DNA of 64,000 nt, from positions 16,818,948-16,882,947 of the forward strand of contig NC_133948.1 in assembly GCF_031877795.1 (NCBI RefSeq), given 5' to 3'. This stretch comes from Strix aluco (taxonomy: Eukaryota; Chordata; Aves; Strigiformes; Strigidae). The notes beneath the pieces were generated by a model. The model had not been told where the DNA came from and did no database searches. It saw nothing but the letters and a program-made list of their open reading frames with translations. Positions 57,081-64,000 of the stretch are shown one piece after another (positions within the stretch are counted from its first letter, which is position 1; each line of letters begins with the position of its first letter). The translations under genes were made by a program, and so were the position numbers.

Positions 57081-60000
57081 TTGCCACAGTCTGCTCCAAG
57101 GACCTCCTGCCTCCTCCATCCCTCGGTGCATCCCTATTTATCACCTGGCGTGTCCCAGTCTGGGAGAGCTTATCTGCACTGCGGTGCCATGGGAAGCAGC
57201 CTGCCGCTGCAGACCCCACGCTGCAGCCTCGCCTGTCGCTGTCGAGCAGGAGGGCCATGGCAAAGCAGGCAGTGGCTCCTTGGGCTTCCTGGGGCCACTT
57301 CTAGGCAGGCAGAGGGGACATGGCCAAGGCAGGCCTGGGGGCTGCAATCCAGTACCCAGCACTTGTGCTGGAGAGTGTTCAGTAAGCTGCAATCTGAGAG
57401 AGGCTGAGATCCATTGCAGAGGTGGGTGAATTCAACAAAGGAGGCATCGAGTTCATGTTTATGCCTTTTTTTTTTTCCTTTGTTTGCTTCTCTCTGAAAG
57501 CTTTTGGATGTAGGCAGCTCACAGGGACTTCAGAGCCCCTTTGTTTCTCCAGACCTGTGGAAACCTTTCTCTGGCCTGTCAGGCTTTGCTGGGAGCAGCG
57601 GGCTGCCTACAGCAAACCCAGCAGCAGTGCTGTAGCAGGCAATACCAGAGCATGCAGGCATCTCAGCACCGCTCGTGTGCCTCTTGCAAAGGAGCTGGAT
57701 GCAGGCAAGCAAAAGGGTGTTTCCCATGGCTGCCTGTGTGGAGAAGGGACCACGGGAGGATATAATGTCCAGCCACTTCCAAGGTCCCAGAGAAGGTCAG
57801 CCTGCTGCTAAATGCCCTCTCACCCCAGCGCCAGCTGGGAATTGTGTGCAGGATCAGACTAATCAGGGTCTTGTCACTGTAGTACTGGTGTATGTCAATG
57901 GGGATCTTTGGTACAGAGGCCTTCCTATAACTTAACATAATTAGCTGGAGATAATTATGGTCACAGCACTGCCCTGTTCCGAGGGAATGCCGAGGTGTCC
58001 AGTGCAGGGGAGAGGAATTCCCTGGAAGGATGTGGAACAAGTGAAGAAGTGTGGGGATACATCCAGAATCCACAAAACAAGGTCCTGCCTTTGGTTGAAA
58101 AAGAACCATAGCAGATTTGAAACCAACATCTGAAGCTTTATCACTAAAAGGACATTGAAACATTTCCAACAACTTGGCAAACATTTTGAGATGGAGTGTG
58201 TTGGGTGAGTCCCTACCCCAGCTCCCCACAGTTTCCCATTACTCTCGTGAAAAGCCTTGGCTGAGTCCCAGACTTTGTCTTGATGCATTAAAAACCTTTG
58301 TTCAGTGCTCGCCATGGGCCGTTCAAATGCCAGATGTGTGAGACCCAGCTCTCGCATCTACTCACGAACCTGGTGCAAGCTGTTAGTGGTAATCCTGTTT
58401 GCTATCTCCTGTCATCACTGCCTGAGACCTTTCCCATCACTTACCCTGTGCAACACTGAAAACAGCAGATAATCTATATGTACAGTAAATTGACTTTAGC
58501 TTTTGCCTTCAGCAGCTAAAAATGAAACAAGAAAAGGAAAGAGGGCAAACACTGATTAAAAACAAGTTATAACTTCTGTTGCAAAAGGGGCAGCCTGTCA
58601 TCAGAGCATCTTCTGCCATGCTCTGCTTCGCCACAGCAGAGTAAATAATCTCATTTAAGTCAGTCACAACACAAAGTTGATGTCCTGTTGACCTGAAAGG
58701 AGGTTGGTTCAGACAAAATCTTTGCACAGGAAGAATGGAAAACATTTCAAAGCAATTAGATCAGAGAGATGCTTTGCCTTTCACTGTACTCTCCGAGGAG
58801 TCTCCTGGAGTAGATGCTGCAGTCTGTTTCAGATTGGTGCTGTCATGCCAGATGCCCAGACCTGGGAATGGACAATTTTGGGTCCATAGTATTTACAGTC
58901 TCAGTGTGTGGCCTCTCTTCTGTGTCCTGCTGTCTAAACCAATTGCACAGTGTTTGTCTTATTCCAAGAGCCATCATATGTGACATGGGCATAATGCTTC
59001 ACTTCTTATTTCTCCCTTAAATTATAGGAGTTTCACAGAGCTCTGTGATTTGTGTGGTCAGTATTACAGGCATCAATCACAGCTTGCTTTTTTCCCTCCC
59101 ATCTCTAATGCCACAAGGTTTATTTCCTTCACTGCTCTCCATCCTCACAGACCTACTGTGGATTAAAGTGGCTGTTGCTTGTGGAGAAACTGGAAGGAAA
59201 GAGCAGCATAAAATGGTTAGAGGTCTGGTGTCAAATGGGTGTGCAGAAGAGCAAAATATTGTCAGTATGTATGGTTATAATCTGAATATCATCTTATGGT
59301 TATGTCCTCATGTTTCACTAGAGCACCCACAGGACAGGAATTCAGGAGATGGGGTCAGGACCTGGTGGGCTCCTGCCCTTCTGTGAACTCCAGCACATCG
59401 TACCCCCAGTTACTCACCCCATCCCCTTTATTCCCTCTCTGGTTACAATTCTTGGACCAAGTTTCTCCCTGATCATAAATGGCTGGAAGCTTATGTTTTG
59501 TGGAGGATCTCTCTAGTAAAAGGAGACGCAGACAGGACCTGCATAACTATTTCTGGCTTGGATACCACATTACTAACATGTAGTGAGATAAATCCCACCC
59601 AATGTTCCCTTTTCAGCCAATGAAAACAGAATTTTGCCCTACAGAAACCATCTTAGGTCCTCAAATAGCCCGACACTGTCTGAAGTTACCCATCTCTTGC
59701 TATTGACTACAGAGGCCAACTGGACTGACTTGCTTCTTAATTTAGATGACTCAGTTAAGTGCCACAGTTGCACCTTGAAGAGTGGGTGTATGCTGCAGGC
59801 TGTATGGGTCACACCCTGCAAAAGGGCCTTTGGTTGGAGTTGGGATCCCCAAACATTACCACAACACTAGTTTTCATCATCATAAACGTGCACCAGATCA
59901 GACTAACAGAGATTTAGGATATAAGAGATCTAGTATTTTCTTTAGAGGGTGATTTCTCCCTTATTTCTCCCTGCTGAAATACAGCTGCTTGATTTGGCCC

Positions 60001-62404
60001 CAAATCTTCAGCCCACAATAGCTGATCAGACAGATAACTCTGTTGGAATCTCTCCTGGAAAATCGTCCCCTTTCTGGTGAGTGGCACAAGATGATTTATC
60101 TTAGAGTAATCCAGTGCCAGCATCCCAAGTGATGTCCTTTCCGTGCCCTTGGTCCTGCCATGCCGCTGAAATGCAGTAACGGCCAGCCACCTGCAAGTTG
60201 TTTTGATATGGCTGATACTTCTTATTCTCCTTGCTGCTGCCTGGGGGTATGCACCAATCTCTTAATACGTATATAGATACTATCTGTGTTAATCCCTCAG
60301 AGAAAAATAATACCAACAAAACTTACTACCATTTCCTGTGTGGCTGACTGAGTAATGTGAACCAGATGATGTTTGTATTTAAAAAAATGAAAATGCCAAT
60401 AAAAAAGTAATTAAATAATTGGTATTTTCCTATTCCAAATGGAGAAGTAACAGAGATGTGCTGCAGCTGCATGTTAAAATTCAGCAAAGACAAACGGTCT
60501 TTATTAGAGTAGTCACTGACATTACGACCACGGTGGCCGCATTTCAAGGTGGCAGTCCTAATTTTAAGTGCATACCTAAATTTTAAGTATTTCTGTGGGA
60601 TGAGCTTAATAAATCAAGAGCTTGTGAACATTTCTAGTGGGAGCACAGGTCAGAGCTACCAGGTCTCAGTCGTGCCCTTCACAGTGCTGAGCTAGAGAGA
60701 AAGGTCTGTTGCTGGAAAAAGCCTATGTAACTTCTGTTCAGTAAGACCACACTTGTTTACACAGATTTGCATAGTTCTGGAACTCATTCATCCATACCAA
60801 CAACGCAAGATTAAAATAAGGGGGAAAAACTCCACTAAAATCACACAGGAGTGCCCTCCAAACAGGACAGAAGGCAGCACTGCAGCTGTAGGAATGGCCC
60901 TCTGCATGTTGCACAGTTGGGCACTGAGGGAACCCACAGCAAACACCACCAGTGGATAATTCTCATCCCCCGTAGAGACAAATGTATCCGATGGTTATTA
61001 GAGAATGTCTATCTGACCAGATGTTAAGCTCTGAAAATTCTTTCCAATTTCTTCCTTTCACACCTCCATTGCTTCCCGAATTTTTCATCTTTCAGGCTAT
61101 AATTATTACTGATTGATCCCTTTCATTAGATCATGTCTTTATTTTTTATTTTGTGTTTTTGAATTCTGTAAGCAAAATCCTTTTTGACATTTTTGGTCAC
61201 AATTATAAAAGAAAGAATCATCAAGTACTACAAATGGAATGGCCAAATTATAAATCAAGAGTGCCCATAGTCTTCCAGAAATGAGAAAAATCAGGCCACT
61301 TTTCTAACATGATGAAAATAGAGCTCTCCATTGCCAGTGTCTTGTGTTGCATCTGTCAGACCTCAGCCTTATCTGTAATTGTGAACTGGCTATTGTCCAA
61401 TTACAATTCTGTTGCAGTTCTCCCAATAGCTGAGTTTTTTCCTTTGAGCTCCACTCTAGTCATTTGTGTGACCAGACGGGACTCTCAGCTGGCTTTAAAA
61501 AAACAATCAGTCATCTTGTCTTTATGGCTGCGAAAAGAGTAATGTTTAAAACACTGCTTCCTAAAGAGAGATAGACAGCAAGATGCTGGTATGAATTTAT
61601 CTTTCTCTAGTGTATCTATTTATGCTTGTTCACCTAGCTAGCTGATTGTCTATCTGTCTTCCTAAAAATAACAGATGTGCTTAAATGTAATGTCGAAAGA
61701 GTGACAGCCATTCAGCAGAAGGCCTTGCGTCCTGTAAATCTTATTTGAGCCTTTCTGTGAGGACCTGGAAGGGTTTGGGTTTAGTGCTGGCCCTGTTGAA
61801 AGGGGTGATTTTCTCCTAGTCAAAGCCCTGTGGCAACTGAAGGGCTCAGACAAATGAAGGTAGGACACAGGGGGATTGGCACCATCCTGTTAGGACTAAA
61901 CATCTCCAGGCCAGGCTTTAGCTATATGAGACTGGGCAGTGGGCTGTGCTTCTACACCTCCAGCCAGCTTTTGCAGAAAGGCAGCAGTGGTCTTCCTCCC
62001 CTTGCCTCATCCTCCCCAGGCAGCTCCACCACCCAAGGCAGTAGCAGCAGGGTTAGAAAAGTTTCTTTCAGTCATTGGAATAACAAAACTTCTCTGGCAG
62101 GCACACATCTCCTATGTGCCATGAATGAAACAATTAATAATGATAAAAGGTCTATCTTGGTTCTGAACACTCAGTTGAGGGAAGAGATAAGTCCCCCTTT
62201 CATTCAAAGTCATTAACGGCTCAGCAATTTTAGTGCCATTTCCAATCGAAATGTATGAATTTTTAATCCTTTAATTACATGTTATCCTAAACACCACGTG
62301 TGCTTTCTTCTTATTTATCCGCTTGCTTTTGTTGTTACAGGTAAATGCTTTTTTGAACTCACTTTTATGGGGGGAAAACCACATTGTTATCTCTCTCTCT
62401 GCAG
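57081..62404. other. Single-copy non-coding region
   Basis: No gene, repeat or RNA recognised; AT-richer DNA with chance ORFs only, such as a 188-codon minus frame at 57663-58229 without recognisable content. Confidence 0.45.
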
Positions 62405-62531
62405 GAAGGCAATGGGGGCTGCCGGCCTCTGCCGGGGAATGGCAGAGGAGGGATGTCTCGAGTCACTTCTCTATTCGGAAGCTGCCTTTGGATGAGACGG
62501 GGCTGCGATCCTGGGATCGGCGTGGAGGCCA
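62405..62531 (+). other. Candidate exon of unknown gene (plus strand)
   Basis: A 127-bp interval with a strong polypyrimidine acceptor (TTATCTCTCTCTCTGCAG) and a strong donor (GTGAGTGAAA). Two frames are open; one reads SSHFSIRKLPLDETGLRSWD. It is GC-richer than its surroundings. It could be a coding exon or a non-coding RNA / 5' UTR exon. Family unknown. Confidence 0.35.
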
Positions 62532-63253
62532 GTGAGTGAAACAGGGTTTTTTCTTCCCAGTCCCTGAAATGGCTTTCGTGATAACAGAAAAATTAATTAC
62601 TAGGGAGATTACTGAAATAAATATTCTGCCGATATGATAGCTGTGTTCATTGGAGACATCTGTTTGGTTTTATTTCTGAAGAAACTCCTGTGTTTGGCTC
62701 TTGGAGCTGTGAATGGCTGGTAATACAGCTATTGTTGCAATAAATATGCATTCATTTCTGACCTCAGGAACATTTATGGAGCTTTGTCTACCCTGAGTTG
62801 AATTTTTAGGAGACTGAACACAATGGTTCATGCCAAGATTGAGATCAAATTTTTTCAAAGACTGGGGAGATTGGAGCCAGGGGTTAACTCTAGATCGCAG
62901 GCTTGGTAATTATAATAGGACTCATTTAACAAAAATAATCAACAGAACAAACCATTCCTAAAACATCTGACATTTGCTGGGAGGAAAAATGAGCTGATTT
63001 TTCTTGTGAAGGATCTATCAGTGGCCTGTGGTGACACACATCGTATTTGGTTTTGAACTGTCTTCAGTAACTTTCCTGTTGTGGTTATATTTGTTTCTTG
63101 CCCATGGACTAAAAGTAAATAGTCTGTGAAATTCCAGCTGAGTTGCAGATTTTGTCTGATACACCATTGCTCTGCCTTTTATGTTTTTACATGCACTTCT
63201 ACAAATTTGATGTAAAAAGCTGTTAAATGAGAACCCTGATGGCCTGCACTTAC

Positions 63254-63482
63254 CTTGCACTTTGCCACAAACTGATGACATGAATTTCAGGCCAATGAAT
63301 AATGTGGGCAATGGAGTTGAAGGCCAGAAGATATCACAGGAATTATTTAGATGATTTCCTCCATAGCTCAGGTCACACATGGAGTAATTCTTAAGCTGGA
63401 GGACATTAGTCTTCCCATTATGCAAGGCGTACTGGTTCAAAAGGTCAACTGTTTGGTAGAATTCACGTGTCACTCTTGTGCC
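63254..63482 (-). CDS. Internal coding exon of an unrecognised, probably extracellular protein
   Basis: A minus-strand exon of 229 bp with acceptor CTCCTTGCACAG and consensus donor GTAAGTGC. It is open in one frame across its whole length (76 codons plus one base; phase 0 in, phase 1 out). The peptide begins GTRVTREFYQTVDLLNQYAL and later reads NYSMCDLSYGG, NNSCDIFWPSTPLPTLFIGL and FMSSVCGKVQ. Three cysteines and two N-glycosylation sequons (N-Y-S, N-N-S) point to a secreted or luminal domain. Splice sites, phase and composition make it look like a genuine coding exon of a gene with large introns, but I do not recognise the family. The neighbouring exons on this strand were not identified. 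Confidence 0.55.
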
Positions 63483-64000
63483 CTGTGCAAGGAGGGAGGA
63501 TATATTTGGATCTCGCAAGAATCCTTCTGTGAACTGAGTGCATGTGTCATAAAGCTAAGAATTTTCCTCCATACTTGAGCCTATTCCTTTCTATGAGTCC
63601 GACTTCCAGGGTTTTTACGAGAATATGAAATGTCCATGAAAGATAGAGGGCTGAGGGGATGGTGGCTGTTGATTTTCTTGCAAAATGGGAATGCATACGG
63701 CATACTGGAATTGTGATGGGTGCTGTGAATACGAGTGTCACAATACCCTCAGGGTTGTCACCTTTTTCTTTTCTTTGACCTGACTAGAACATAAAAGTAC
63801 CAAAAAGCTCAGAACTCTGCATTCTGGTCAAATTCTGCAGATTCAGCTGATCTATTGAGTTTGGATAAGGGTTGGAGTAGAGTCTCACACTGATCTGAAA
63901 GCAAACATGACAAACACGAGGGCAGTTTATGCTTCTGGCTAAATATGCTAATTGCCAAAATCAGCATCAAACCATCTGTTACTATGTTCTCTGTCAGGAT
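63483..64000. other. Window end, presumed intron upstream of the minus-strand exon
   Basis: No second exon or repeat recognised. Confidence 0.4.

Noticed and set aside
57663-58229. 188-codon minus frame
   Set aside because: No domain, no signal peptide, no splice context; probably chance.
1-64000. tRNA, rRNA, microRNA or CRISPR features
   Set aside because: No cloverleaf with conserved A/B boxes, rRNA segment or repeat-spacer array was recognised by eye.

Overview
The window is vertebrate nuclear DNA and almost certainly from a bird. It carries several truncated CR1 LINEs whose 3' ends finish in short TTCTGTGA-like repeats, avian-type endogenous retrovirus fragments, short introns, and a very GC-rich CpG-island segment. 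No bacterial or viral operon organisation is present. All gene calls rest on reading translated exons and splice sites by eye; no database search was possible. Layout: (1) 22-4725, plus strand: the last exons and polyadenylation site of a USP36-like nucleolar deubiquitinase. A CR1 element sits in its 3' UTR and the AATAAA is at 4720. (2) 3911-20383: first copy of a large segmental duplication. It holds the 3' part of that CR1, the poly(A) signal, a CpG island, a 38-bp VNTR, a gammaretrovirus-like nucleocapsid fossil, a KLHL10-like BTB-BACK gene (minus) and an eight-exon SPACA6 gene (minus). (3) 20384-23239: a 2.86-kb spacer with a broken gag-pro fragment of a second, unrelated endogenous retrovirus. 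It is fused to the next CR1 through a 13-bp tandem repeat. (4) 23240-41094: second copy of the duplication in the same orientation. Most of it differs from copy 1 by only about a dozen substitutions. It also differs by a 12-unit VNTR expansion, several small indels, and 922 bp present upstream of SPACA6 that copy 1 lacks. (5) 41095-64000: lower-GC, mostly non-coding DNA with one probable solo LTR, one CR1 and a few isolated candidate exons. The clearest is a minus-strand exon of an unrecognised, probably extracellular protein at 63254-63482. 

The biological theme is male fertility. SPACA6 is a sperm membrane protein of the IZUMO1/TMEM81 fertilisation complex, and KLHL10 is a spermatid CUL3 adaptor. 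Both SPACA6 copies have intact reading frames and splice sites. Both KLHL10-like copies stop after the BACK region and have no kelch repeats in the window. Human USP36, KLHL10 and SPACA6 are on 17q25, 17q21 and 19q13, so their proximity here suggests a rearranged locus such as a microchromosome, sex chromosome or germline-restricted chromosome. That placement is inference. The near-identity of the two copies also leaves open a false duplication in the assembly. Read depth and spanning reads would decide.
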